NCBI GenBank assembly: GCA_029226975.1
Contig: JAQXZB010000017.1
Location: forward strand, 1 to 64,000
Reading direction: 5' to 3'
DNA from: Clostridiales bacterium
Lineage (GTDB): Bacteria > Bacillota > Clostridia > UBA1381
Length of the DNA: 64,000 nucleotides
In this document: piece by piece, positions 18,132-25,682 of the stretch
Layout of the letters: each line of letters begins with the position of its first letter
Numbering within the stretch: the stretch's first letter is position 1
Made by a program: the position numbers and the translations under genes
The notes under the pieces: generated by a model
What the model was told of the DNA's origin: nothing
Seen by the model: only the letters and a program-made list of their open reading frames with translations
Database searches by the model: none

Positions 18132-18797
18132 CTATTTCCATTTAAAATTATCAACGCCCGCACCTATTTCAAAATGATATTTCACAATACCCAGGTCAAG
18201 CTTTGTGTAAAATCCCATGCCCGCCTTTGCCGATACGGTTTTGCCGTCAAGGGAAAATACAAATTTTTGCTGATTCATTGCCGTAGGCGCAAGAAGCGCA
18301 GCGTCAATGCCCGCCTCAAACCACGCGGGAACACTGCCATCAGAGTTCATTACGCTTTCTCTCGGCTTTGATTTGTGAGCAATGCCTTGTGTTGTTCCGT
18401 AGCCTATTGCAATAACAACACACAGCTTTTCGCCGCGGTCAATTTGATAAGCCGCAGAGGCCTTGCTGTAGCTCATTGCCACCCAGCAGGTGTTAAGTCC
18501 GAGCTGCTGTGCCTTTAATACGACCTTTTCGCCGTAATAACCGCATTTTTCCTGCAAATCGCCGCCTTTTTTACCGATTAACGCAATATAATTTCTGACG
18601 CCCGAAAATTTTCCGTAATGCGCCATAGGCCCCGAAAAAGCCTTGGGCTCATTGAGAACAAGTTGCATATGAAGCCCGCTTTCATTATTGCACTTATCTA
18701 TAAAGTCCTCAAGCTCCGACTTTACTTTTCCGTCTATGGGACGTTCGTCATAGGAACGCACCGAATGACGGCTTTTCATTGCTTCCGTTAAATCCAT
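18132..18797 (-). CDS. Nitroreductase-family protein
   Basis: About 221 residues from the ATG at 18797, which has AAGGAGG at about 8 bases. It begins MDLTEAMKSRHSVRSYDERP, the FMN-binding RxSxRxY signature of nitroreductases. Later features resemble the TM1586-like branch: KAQQLGLNTCWVAMSYSK, VIAIGYG, and a second half containing APTAMNQQKFVFSL, which partly repeats the fold. The substrate is unknown; such flavoproteins reduce quinones, flavins or nitro groups. It follows leuB by about 30 bases and probably shares its transcript, although no function in leucine synthesis is known. Confidence 0.82.
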   Translation of the reverse strand: MDLTEAMKSRHSVRSYDERPIDGKVKSELEDFIDKCNNESGLHMQLVLNEPKAFSGPMAHYGKFSGVRNYIALIGKKGGDLQEKCGYYGEKVVLKAQQLGLNTCWVAMSYSKASAAYQIDRGEKLCVVIAIGYGTTQGIAHKSKPRESVMNSDGSVPAWFEAGIDAALLAPTAMNQQKFVFSLDGKTVSAKAGMGFYTKLDLGIVKYHFEIGAGVDNFKWK

Positions 18798-18827
18798 ATA
18801 TCCTGCCTCCTTATGCCGTTTTGGCAA

Positions 18828-19895
18828 TTACAGGTTTTGTGCGATAAGCGCCGCCATCTCCTTGGTGCCTGTTTTCTTCATGCCCTCGGACATAATATCC
18901 GCAGTTCTGTAGCCCATATCAAGCACCTTGTCAACCGCCGCATTTATCGCCTTTGCCTCCTCATGCAGTCCCAATGACATATCAAGCATCAAAGCCGCAC
19001 TCACTATTGTGGCAATGGGGTTTGCTATATCCATACCCGCAATATCCGGCGCACTGCCGTGTATCGGCTCATACATACCGCATTTTGTTGCTCCCAAAGA
19101 AGCTGACGGCAGCATGCCTATCGAGCCTGCTATTGCCGAGGACAAATCCGAAAGAATATCTCCGAATATATTCGAGGTCACAATAACATCAAACTGTGCC
19201 GGATTTATTGCAAGCTGCATTGCCGCATTGTCAACATACATATGGGACAGCTCCACCTGCGGGTAATCCTTTGCCATTTCCGTTACGGTCGCTCTCCAAA
19301 GCCTTGAGGACTCCAAAACATTGGCCTTGTCAACGGATACTACCTTTTTGTTTCTGAGCATTGCGGTTTCAAAAGCAATCTTTGCAATTCTTTTTATTTC
19401 CTCAACGCTGTACTTCTCCTCGTCCGAAGCCCATGAGCCGTCCTCTGCCTTCTCGCGCTTTCCGAAATAAATTCCGCCGGTAAGCTCTCTTACCACCATA
19501 ACGTCTAAACCGTTTTTAAGCTTTTCATCCTTTAAGGGCGAAGCCTCCTTAAGCTGGGGCTTTAAGATTGAGGGACGAAGATTTGAATACAGTCCCAAAG
19601 CCTTTCTTATGCCCAAAAGTCCCTTTTCCGGGCGAAGCTGTGAGGGAACGCTGTCCCACTTGGGACCGCCCACCGCGCCCAAAAGCACCGAATCGGAAGC
19701 CTTGCACACGTCTATAGTTTCCTGAGGAAGGGGAACGCCGCACGCGTCATATGCACAGCCGCCCATTAAAACCTCTTTATAGTTGAATTTGTGACCGAAC
19801 TTTTCACCAACGGCATCAAGCACCGTAACGGCTCCGTCAACAATTTCCGGGCCTATTCCGTCGCCCTTTATTAAAGCTATGTTAAATTCTGACAT
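18828..19895 (-). CDS. leuB: 3-isopropylmalate dehydrogenase
   Basis: 355 residues from the ATG at 19895, with GGAG 6-7 bases before. It performs the NAD-dependent oxidation and decarboxylation of 3-isopropylmalate to 2-ketoisocaproate. Motifs are [41 protein letters not shown] and the metal-binding [20 protein letters not shown], followed by the NAD-discriminating [11 protein letters not shown]. It is third in the leuC-leuD-leuB order. A small hairpin (GCCGCA/TGCGGC, about 19910-19925) lies between leuD and its ribosome binding site and could tune expression. leuA is not in the window. Confidence 0.95.
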   Translation of the reverse strand: MSEFNIALIKGDGIGPEIVDGAVTVLDAVGEKFGHKFNYKEVLMGGCAYDACGVPLPQETIDVCKASDSVLLGAVGGPKWDSVPSQLRPEKGLLGIRKALGLYSNLRPSILKPQLKEASPLKDEKLKNGLDVMVVRELTGGIYFGKREKAEDGSWASDEEKYSVEEIKRIAKIAFETAMLRNKKVVSVDKANVLESSRLWRATVTEMAKDYPQVELSHMYVDNAAMQLAINPAQFDVIVTSNIFGDILSDLSSAIAGSIGMLPSASLGATKCGMYEPIHGSAPDIAGMDIANPIATIVSAALMLDMSLGLHEEAKAINAAVDKVLDMGYRTADIMSEGMKKTGTKEMAALIAQNL

Positions 19896-19934
19896 TTTAA
19901 TCTCCATTCCGCCGCACAGGTGCGGCACAAATTG

Positions 19935-20423
19935 TTAGTTATTCCCTTTTATATACTCCACCAGTCCGCCGGCGTTTATTATTCCCTGCATGAACGGCGG
20001 GAACGCAACCGCCTTGTACTGCTTGTTCTTGGTCTTGTTTGTGATAACTCCGGTATCGAAATTCACCTCAACCTCATTGCCCGCATCAATATCCTCCGAT
20101 GCCTCGGCACATTCTAAGATAGGCAGACCGATATTTATCGAGTTTCTGTAAAAAATCCTTGCAAAATCCTTTGCGATTACGCAAGAAATCCCGCTTGCCT
20201 TAATGGCAATGGGCGCATGTTCTCTCGATGAACCGCAGCCGAAGTTTGCGCCGCCCACCATAATATCGCCGGTCTGCACCTTATCTGCAAAATCCTTGTC
20301 AATATCCTCCATGCAGTGCTTTGCCAGCTCCTCCGGTGAGGACGTGTTTAAATATCTTGCCGGAATGATTACATCCGTATCTATGTTATCTCCGTATTTT
20401 ATTGCTTTGCCGTTTGCTTTCAT
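19935..20423 (-). CDS. leuD: 3-isopropylmalate dehydratase small subunit
   Basis: 162 residues, the short type paired with 420-residue LeuC proteins. It forms the swivel domain of isopropylmalate isomerase. It starts [20 protein letters not shown], with the substrate-loop motif [19 protein letters not shown] and then [14 protein letters not shown]. Its start overlaps the leuC stop by one base, so the subunits are translationally coupled. Specificity for isopropylmalate over homoaconitate is inferred from the neighbouring leuB. Confidence 0.93.
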   Translation of the reverse strand: MKANGKAIKYGDNIDTDVIIPARYLNTSSPEELAKHCMEDIDKDFADKVQTGDIMVGGANFGCGSSREHAPIAIKASGISCVIAKDFARIFYRNSINIGLPILECAEASEDIDAGNEVEVNFDTGVITNKTKNKQYKAVAFPPFMQGIINAGGLVEYIKGNN

Positions 20424-21688
20424 TATTTCATTACCTCCTCGGGTGCGGTTATTTTTCCGGTTACCGCGCTTGCCGCCGCAACCTCAGGGCTTGCCAGATA
20501 TACCTCGCTTTCGGTATGTCCCATACGTCCCACAAAGTTTCTGTTTGTTGTGGAAACGCATCTCTCGCCTGCCGCCAAAACGCCCATATGTCCGCCCAAA
20601 CACGGTCCGCAGGTGGGTGCGGATATTACGCAGCCCGCCTCAACCAAAGCCGAGAGCGTTCCATCCTTTAACGCCTCTAAATAAATTGCCTGAGTAGCCG
20701 GGAATACGATTACTCTTACTCCCTTCTTTACCTTTTTGCCCTTTAATATCTCGGCAGCGCGTCTTAAATCCGAAATTCTTCCGTTGGTGCAGGAGCCTAT
20801 AACCACCTGGTCAATCTCCACCTCGCCCCAGTTTTCGGGTGTTCTTGCATTTTCGGGAAGATGCGGGAACGCAACGGTGTGAGGCACCTTGGAAAGGTCA
20901 ATGTCAATAACCCTCGCATATTCCGCGTCCGGGTCGGCTTCAAATACCTTGTATTCCCCGGCCGAATGTTCTTTCATGTACTCAACGGTCAAATCGTCAA
21001 CCTCAAAAATTCCGTTCTTTGCGCCCGCCTCGATAGCCATGTTCGCAACCGTAAAGCGGTCGTCCATGGTAAGGGAATGAACTCCCTCTCCGACAAATTC
21101 CATCGACTTGTACAGCGCTCCGTCAACGCCTATCATGCCTATAATATGTAAAATCAAGTCCTTGCCGCTGACATATTTGTTAAGCTTGCCGGTAAGATTA
21201 AACTTAATAGCCTCGGGGACCTTAAACCACGCCTTTCCGGTAGCCATTCCGGCAGCCATATCCGTTGAGCCCACGCCGGTTGAGAATGCGCCCAATGCGC
21301 CGTAGGTACAGGTATGTGAGTCTGCGCCGATAACAACGTCGCCTGCCGCAACCAAGCCCTTTTCGGGCAAAAGCGCGTGTTCTATGCCAACCTCGCCCAC
21401 CTCGAAATAATTCACTATATCCTGCTCATGAGCAAAGCTTCTCACCTTAAGAGCCTGCTCGGCGGATTTTATGTCCTTGTTGGGAGTAAAGTGATCCGGC
21501 ACAAGCGCAACCTTTGCCCTGTCGAACACATTCTTTGCTCCGATTTTGTCAAACTCGCCTATCGCCACAGGTGCCGTAATGTCATTTCCCAGTACAAGGC
21601 TGAGATTTGCCATTATCAAATCCCCCGCCTTAACCGAGGGTAGTCCCGCCGCATTTGCAAGAATTTTCTGTGTCATTGTCATTGCCAT
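20423..21688 (-). CDS. leuC: 3-isopropylmalate dehydratase large subunit
   Basis: 421-residue aconitase-family subunit carrying a 4Fe-4S cluster. Cluster-related cysteines stand in [30 protein letters not shown] and [13 protein letters not shown]. At about 420 residues it belongs to the LeuC2/homoaconitase-like branch, separate from the 460-470-residue enterobacterial type. It isomerises 2- to 3-isopropylmalate with LeuD. Translation begins at the first of three close ATGs (21688), which has GAGGTG 7 bases upstream. It heads the leuCDB operon from the promoter at 21735-21763. The 40-base leader is too short for a T-box. Confidence 0.94.
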   Translation of the reverse strand: MAMTMTQKILANAAGLPSVKAGDLIMANLSLVLGNDITAPVAIGEFDKIGAKNVFDRAKVALVPDHFTPNKDIKSAEQALKVRSFAHEQDIVNYFEVGEVGIEHALLPEKGLVAAGDVVIGADSHTCTYGALGAFSTGVGSTDMAAGMATGKAWFKVPEAIKFNLTGKLNKYVSGKDLILHIIGMIGVDGALYKSMEFVGEGVHSLTMDDRFTVANMAIEAGAKNGIFEVDDLTVEYMKEHSAGEYKVFEADPDAEYARVIDIDLSKVPHTVAFPHLPENARTPENWGEVEIDQVVIGSCTNGRISDLRRAAEILKGKKVKKGVRVIVFPATQAIYLEALKDGTLSALVEAGCVISAPTCGPCLGGHMGVLAAGERCVSTTNRNFVGRMGHTESEVYLASPEVAAASAVTGKITAPEEVMK

Positions 21689-21734
21689 GTGTTTTCACCT
21701 CGTAAATCTAAGCTTTTTGCCTATAATATACATA

Positions 21735-21763
21735 TTATACTACATTTCCCGCCATTTGTAAAT
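21735..21763 (-). promoter_or_regulatory. Sigma-A promoter of leuCDB
   Basis: Minus strand TTTACA (21758-21763), a 17-base spacer and TATAAT (21735-21740). The start site would be near 21728, 40 bases before leuC. Confidence 0.78.
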
Positions 21764-21795
21764 ATTAAAAAGCAACAAATTATTGCCGCAAACGG

Positions 21796-21823
21796 AAAAG
21801 CACCCGCAAGCCGCCGCGGGTGC
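21796..21823 (-). terminator. Terminator of ireB
   Basis: Eight-base GC-rich stem GCACCCGC (21816-21823 on the minus strand) with GCGGGTGC (21800-21807) and an 8-base loop. TTTTCC follows on the minus strand. It lies just after the ireB stop. Confidence 0.82.
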
Positions 21824-21830
21824 ATAAGAA

Positions 21831-22082
21831 TCAAAGAGTCTTTATATAGTTTTTTACAACCTCTTCCAGGAGCTCGTCGCGCTCAATCTTCGCTATAAGA
21901 CCTCTTGCGCCGTTATAGCTTGTTATGTATGTGGGATCACCTGAAAGAATATAACCGACAATTTGACTTATAGGGTCATATCCTTTTATCTTCAATGCTT
22001 CATAAACCTTCTGTATCACATCTCTGACTTCCTGCTCCCTGTCAAAGCCCAGCTTAATCTTCATTGTTTCATTAAATTCCAT
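21831..22082 (-). CDS. ireB: IreB-family regulatory phosphoprotein
   Basis: 83 residues matching the small, well-conserved IreB (formerly DUF965/YrzL) family: [59 protein letters not shown] and [12 protein letters not shown]. In Enterococcus, IreB is phosphorylated by the Ser/Thr kinase IreK and opposes cephalosporin resistance; here only membership is clear. In many Firmicutes it sits next to ruvX, but here it is alone with its own promoter and terminator. Ribosome binding site AAAGGGTG. Confidence 0.93.
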   Translation of the reverse strand: MEFNETMKIKLGFDREQEVRDVIQKVYEALKIKGYDPISQIVGYILSGDPTYITSYNGARGLIAKIERDELLEEVVKNYIKTL

Positions 22083-22135
22083 TTCGTGTCACCCTTTCTG
22101 TTTTTTCTTTTCGCTGCGATTTCAAACTCATATCT

Positions 22136-22164
22136 ATAATATTACATTTTGATTAAAATTGCAA
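22136..22164 (-). promoter_or_regulatory. Sigma-A promoter of ireB
   Basis: Minus strand TTGCAA (22159-22164), 17 bases, TATTAT (22136-22141). The boxes and spacing are identical to those of the polysaccharide operon promoter at 9050-9078. The remaining sequence up to 22264 is AT-rich and without a gene. Confidence 0.68.
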
Positions 22165-22264
22165 GCCTTTTTGAAAAAAATTTATAGTTTATTTATAATT
22201 TTTTTCTTCTTTTTTACCTCATTCAAATTTAAAATCAACAAATTTATCAAAATAGCATACTATT

Positions 22265-23509
22265 TTAAAAATCGAACAGTCCGGATACGGAATTTATCGG
22301 TCCCACCGCGGCAACCGACAGTGTATCGGTATCGAGAACCTTGTCAATTACCCTCGAAACCGACTCGGTATTTACCTCCTCGATTTTTTCGAGTACCTCC
22401 TCCTGGGTGTATATCGGTCTGTCAAGAAGCAGTGAGCGTCCCGCGCTCTGCATTCTCGCCCCGGTGCTTTCGTAGCTTAGAATATAGCTGCCCTTTAGCT
22501 GTTCCTTTGCTCTTGCCACCTCATCTGCGCTTAGCCTGTCCTTTTTGGCGCGGCGCACCTCCTCGGCTATAAGAGCGCATACCGCCCCAACGTTTTCGCG
22601 GCTCATTCCTGCGCTTATATCGAATGTTCCGGTGCCGATATATGAGCTGTGTCCCGCACATACCGAATATGCCAGCCCCCGGCGTTCTCTTATATTCTGA
22701 AACAGCCTTGAAGACATTCCGCTGCCGAATACGTTATTAAACACCAAAAGGCTGTAAACATCCTCATCCATAATATCTATGCCCTTAAAGCATGCCACAA
22801 GCTGCACCTGCTCTATATCCTTCTCCCTTACAATATCCGAGGGTACATACTCCGCCCCGGGGCAAAGCACCTCATTTTCGGGAATTTCTCTTGACCCGAA
22901 GTATTTCTCCAGTCCGTCAAAAAAATCCTCGCCAAAGTTTCCCGAAACGGATATTATCATATTTTTATTTGTATAATGGGTATGCATATAATCGCGCATA
23001 ATCTGCGGGGTAATCCCGGCAAGGCTTTCCCTTGTACCGAGTATATTCCTGCCCATGGGCGTATCGCCCCAAACCGCCCCGGATAAAAGGTCGTATACCA
23101 AATCCTCCGGGCTGTCCTCGTAAAGGCTTATTTCCTCGCCTATAACCCGCTTTTCCATTTCCATATCCTCTTCCTTAAGGGCAGGCGAAAAAATCATGTC
23201 CGAAAGTATATCAATAGCAATATCGGCATGGGAATCCAGTGTTTTTGTATAAAAACAGGTATATTCACGGGCGGTAAAGGCGTTTAGCTGACCGCCGACA
23301 GCGTCTATTGCTCCGGCAATGTCCTGTGCGCTTCTTGTTTTTGTTCCCTTAAATACCATATGCTCGATAAAATGAGATATTCCGTTTTTATCCAAATCCT
23401 CATGGCGCGAGCCGTTTCCGACCCAAACGCCTATGGAAACCGACTTTAAATAATCTATCCGCTCCGCCACAACGCGGATTCCGTTTGAAAGTGTTTTAAA
23501 TATATACAT
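22265..23509 (-). CDS. M16-family zinc peptidase (pitrilysin/processing-peptidase-like)
   Basis: 414 residues. The inverted zinc-binding motif is in GISHFIEHMVFKGTKTRSAQ (HxxEH), with the further glutamate ligand expected near EDMEMEKRVIGEEISLYED. The second, inactive M16 half follows, with the usual RRGLAYSVCAGHSSY segment. Length and pattern match the single-chain YmxG/MppA-like peptidases of Firmicutes, which are cytoplasmic and of unclear substrate. Ribosome binding site GGGAGA. It is divergent from the DUF2520 gene and probably monocistronic. A role in trimming small peptides is inference only. Confidence 0.88.
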   Translation of the reverse strand: MYIFKTLSNGIRVVAERIDYLKSVSIGVWVGNGSRHEDLDKNGISHFIEHMVFKGTKTRSAQDIAGAIDAVGGQLNAFTAREYTCFYTKTLDSHADIAIDILSDMIFSPALKEEDMEMEKRVIGEEISLYEDSPEDLVYDLLSGAVWGDTPMGRNILGTRESLAGITPQIMRDYMHTHYTNKNMIISVSGNFGEDFFDGLEKYFGSREIPENEVLCPGAEYVPSDIVREKDIEQVQLVACFKGIDIMDEDVYSLLVFNNVFGSGMSSRLFQNIRERRGLAYSVCAGHSSYIGTGTFDISAGMSRENVGAVCALIAEEVRRAKKDRLSADEVARAKEQLKGSYILSYESTGARMQSAGRSLLLDRPIYTQEEVLEKIEEVNTESVSRVIDKVLDTDTLSVAAVGPINSVSGLFDF

Positions 23510-23539
23510 AATTATCTCCCGATTAAGCTGTTTTTCGTA

Positions 23540-23568
23540 TTGCCTTTATTGCAGTTTTGGTGTATAAT
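23540..23568 (+). promoter_or_regulatory. Promoter of the DUF2520 gene
   Basis: TTGCCT (23540-23545), 17 bases, TATAAT (23563-23568), 25 bases before the ATG. Only the -10 box is strong. Confidence 0.6.
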
Positions 23569-23592
23569 AAATGCAAAAGGATGTGATATTTC

Positions 23593-24381
23593 ATGAAAAT
23601 AGGATTTATCGGTGCAGGAAAGGTCGGCTGCTCCCTTGCGAGGTATTTTTCAAGCCGCGGCATTGCCGTAAGCGGTTTTTTTAGCTTTTCCGGCAAGGAT
23701 ACCGGCTTTTTTGGCTTTAATTCCTGCAATGAGCTTGCAAAGAACAGCTCCGTTATATTCATAACCGTCCCCGACGGTAAAATTGCGGACACCGCTGCTC
23801 TTATACCGAAAGACTACAACGGAATTGTCTGCCACTGCAGCGGCTCGCTTTCCTCCGATGTTACGGGCTTTGCACGCTCCTGCAGTGTTCATCCCATGTG
23901 CGCCGTAAGCACCCCGAAAACCGACCTTTCCGGCGCGTTTTTTACCCTTGAGGGCAGTTTGGATGCGGTTGGGGAAATAAGCGCACTCTTAATTTGCTGT
24001 AATAATCCTTTTACGGTTATAAAAAAAGAGGACAAGGTCAAATATCACGCCGCCGCCTGCTTTGCCTCCAATTTTGTTGTCGCAGTCTGCCAAAAGGCAT
24101 ATGAGCTTTTGGAGCAGTGCGGCTTTGACGAAGAAAGCGCCAAGGCAGCACTGACGCCGCTCATGAGTGCTAATATGGACAATATATGCTCCTCCTCACC
24201 TGTCTCGGCGCTTACCGGTCCCGTTGAGAGAAATGACATTCTCACTGTGCAAAAACATCTTTTATCTCTCGACTGTGACAGCGCCCAAATGTATAAGGCA
24301 TGCTCAAAAACCCTTTTGGAGCTTGCCCGTCATCGTCATCCAAACTCCGATTATTCCAAAATGCGCAGACTGCTCGATTAG
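23593..24381 (+). CDS. Rossmann-like and DUF2520 domain protein
   Basis: 262 residues. The N-terminal NAD(P)-binding fold starts MKIGFIGAGKVGCSLARYFS (about 1-120). The C-terminal helical DUF2520 domain (about 125-260) contains KYHAAACFASNFVVAVCQKA and LTGPVERND, typical of this family of reductase-like proteins related to 6-phosphogluconate and ketopantoate dehydrogenases. The reaction is unknown. The last codons form one arm of a terminator palindrome, and the TAG overlaps the TAA of the convergent fumarase-like gene by two bases. Confidence 0.87.
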   Translation: MKIGFIGAGKVGCSLARYFSSRGIAVSGFFSFSGKDTGFFGFNSCNELAKNSSVIFITVPDGKIADTAALIPKDYNGIVCHCSGSLSSDVTGFARSCSVHPMCAVSTPKTDLSGAFFTLEGSLDAVGEISALLICCNNPFTVIKKEDKVKYHAAACFASNFVVAVCQKAYELLEQCGFDEESAKAALTPLMSANMDNICSSSPVSALTGPVERNDILTVQKHLLSLDCDSAQMYKACSKTLLELARHRHPNSDYSKMRRLLD

Positions 24382-24400
24382 CACAGTCTGCGGTATTTTT
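24364..24400. terminator. Palindromic terminator covering two convergent stop codons
   Basis: Nine-base perfect stem CGCAGACTG (24364-24372) with CAGTCTGCG (24384-24392). The 11-base loop contains both stop codons. TATTTTT follows on the plus strand and CATTTTGG on the minus strand. Both arms are coding: each gene ends with the codons for Arg-Arg-Leu. Confidence 0.8.
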
Positions 24401-24932
24401 CCTGTCCTATTTCATAAATATCGTTCCCCTCACAGTCAATAAGCACCGTAACGGGGAAATCCTCAACCTCTAAGCGGCGTATTGCCTCTGTCCCCAAATC
24501 GTCATAGGCGACAACCTCCGCCTTTTTTATTGCCTGTGCAATAAGCGCACCGGCTCCGCCGATTGCTCCGAAATACACAGCAGTATTTCTTTTCATTGCC
24601 TCGACTACCTCCGGCTTTCTTGCGCCCTTGCCGATCATCGCGCCCAATCCGTTATCCAAAAGCATCGGAGTGTACGCGTCCATTCTTCCGGCAGTGGTGG
24701 GTCCGCAGGAGCCTATTACCTCTCCCGGCTTTGCGGGACAGGGGCCTGCGTAGTATATCACCTGCTCCCCTAAATCAATGGGGAACGGCTCGCCCTCTTT
24801 AAACAAACGCGTCATTCTTTCATGCGCCGCGTCACGAGCGGTGTATATCACTCCCGAAAGCAGTACGCTGTCCCCCGCTTTAAGGGTGCGTATTACCTCC
24901 TTGCTTATGGGAGCCGTTATTTTCCTTTCCAT
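24378..24932 (-). CDS. Class I fumarase/tartrate-dehydratase beta-type subunit, orphan
   Basis: 184 residues equal to the C-terminal (beta) domain of iron-sulfur fumarate hydratases. It has KAGDSVLLSGVIYTARDAAHER, IYYAGPCPAKPGEVIGSCGPTTAGRMD, MIGKGARKPEVVEAM and YFGAIGGAGALIAQAI. In two-subunit enzymes this part partners an alpha subunit of about 280 residues that holds the 4Fe-4S cysteines. No alpha gene lies within the window. A partner encoded elsewhere or another hydratase is possible. Ribosome binding site AAGGA at 9 bases. It follows the hisB-like gene by 79 bases, with a terminator-like hairpin between them. Confidence 0.88.
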   Translation of the reverse strand: MERKITAPISKEVIRTLKAGDSVLLSGVIYTARDAAHERMTRLFKEGEPFPIDLGEQVIYYAGPCPAKPGEVIGSCGPTTAGRMDAYTPMLLDNGLGAMIGKGARKPEVVEAMKRNTAVYFGAIGGAGALIAQAIKKAEVVAYDDLGTEAIRRLEVEDFPVTVLIDCEGNDIYEIGQEKYRRLC

Positions 24933-24959
24933 GTGTATCAGTCCTTCTTACTTAAAAAT

Positions 24960-25000
24960 GGGCTGCCGCAAAATCCGAAAAAATCAGCTGCGGCAGTCCC
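24960..25000 (-). terminator. Terminator-like hairpin after the hisB-like gene
   Basis: On the minus strand CTGCCGCA (24989-24996) pairs with TGCGGCAG (24963-24970). Three further G-C pairs lie beyond a bulge, then ATTTTTA. The 18-base loop is rather long. It may only partly stop transcription into the fumarase-like gene. Confidence 0.6.
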
Positions 25001-25011
25001 GTTGAATTTAC

Positions 25012-25632
25012 TTATTCAATGCTCCATTCAATTTTTCCGGCAACTCCGCTGGTTTTGCCTTTGCGCGCCTGGGATACCTCAAAGGTACGGTTTATTGCCG
25101 TTCCCAAGGCTCTGAAAACCGCCTCCCAAATATGGTGTCCGTTATGACCTCTTTCAACATCTATCTGCAAGGTGCACATTGCTCCCTGGGCAAAGCCCTC
25201 AAGAAAGGTTTCCAAATCCTGAGTATCCATGCCCTCAACGGTTTCGCAAAGCTCGATGCCGTCATTATATTCAATCGACGCATAGGCTCTCGACTCAAAG
25301 CTTACGGCAGCGCGCGCTCTTGCCTCGTCAATTATGCCCACCGCATCGCCGTAGCCGTAAGCGCCGTCGGTTTTGTCTATATACTCCTTTGCCGCCTTGC
25401 CCAAGGCAATGCCCAAGTCCTCGCATATAACATGGGTAAGCATAAACTCGTCAAGCTCCATATTCACTTCTATATTAAAGCCGCCCCGCCATGCTATATG
25501 CTCAAGCATATGATTTAAAAACGGTATCGGGGTTTTTATATATTTCCTGTAATCGGAACGCAGCGGCGAAAAATCAAGCACAACCTCAATTTTCGACTCC
25601 GTAGTTTTCCTCGTTACCTTTATTTTATCCAT
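25012..25632 (-). CDS. Imidazoleglycerol-phosphate dehydratase homologue (divergent)
   Basis: 206 residues aligned over their length to HisB dehydratases, which remove water from imidazoleglycerol phosphate using a two-manganese site. Retained features are FLNHMLEH (about residue 39), DEARAR and the second HHxxE motif in GHNGHHIWEAVFRAL (about 165). The first HHxxE motif, usually DDHHTVED, reads THVICED here, so one metal histidine is lost. The usual HG after the helix is RG, and the C-terminal SSKG-type loop is altered. It lies 50 bases after the hisD-like gene, and no other his genes are present. It may be a true but diverged HisB or a paralogue with a new substrate. Ribosome binding site AAGGAG. 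Confidence 0.75.
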   Translation of the reverse strand: MDKIKVTRKTTESKIEVVLDFSPLRSDYRKYIKTPIPFLNHMLEHIAWRGGFNIEVNMELDEFMLTHVICEDLGIALGKAAKEYIDKTDGAYGYGDAVGIIDEARARAAVSFESRAYASIEYNDGIELCETVEGMDTQDLETFLEGFAQGAMCTLQIDVERGHNGHHIWEAVFRALGTAINRTFEVSQARKGKTSGVAGKIEWSIE

Positions 25633-25682
25633 TTTTCAATATCTCCTTCGCCGGTTTTTAAAAGAAATGCCGGTAATTTTTC

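Noticed and set aside
21689-21763. Possible T-box leader for leuCDB
   Set aside because: The consensus promoter lies only about 40 bases before leuC, and no specifier stem or T-box sequence is present.
22247-22264. AAAATAG/CTATTTT palindrome after the M16 peptidase gene as a terminator or regulon site
   Set aside because: The stem has almost no GC, no T-run follows, and it does not match the tandem promoter element beyond the CTATTTT part.
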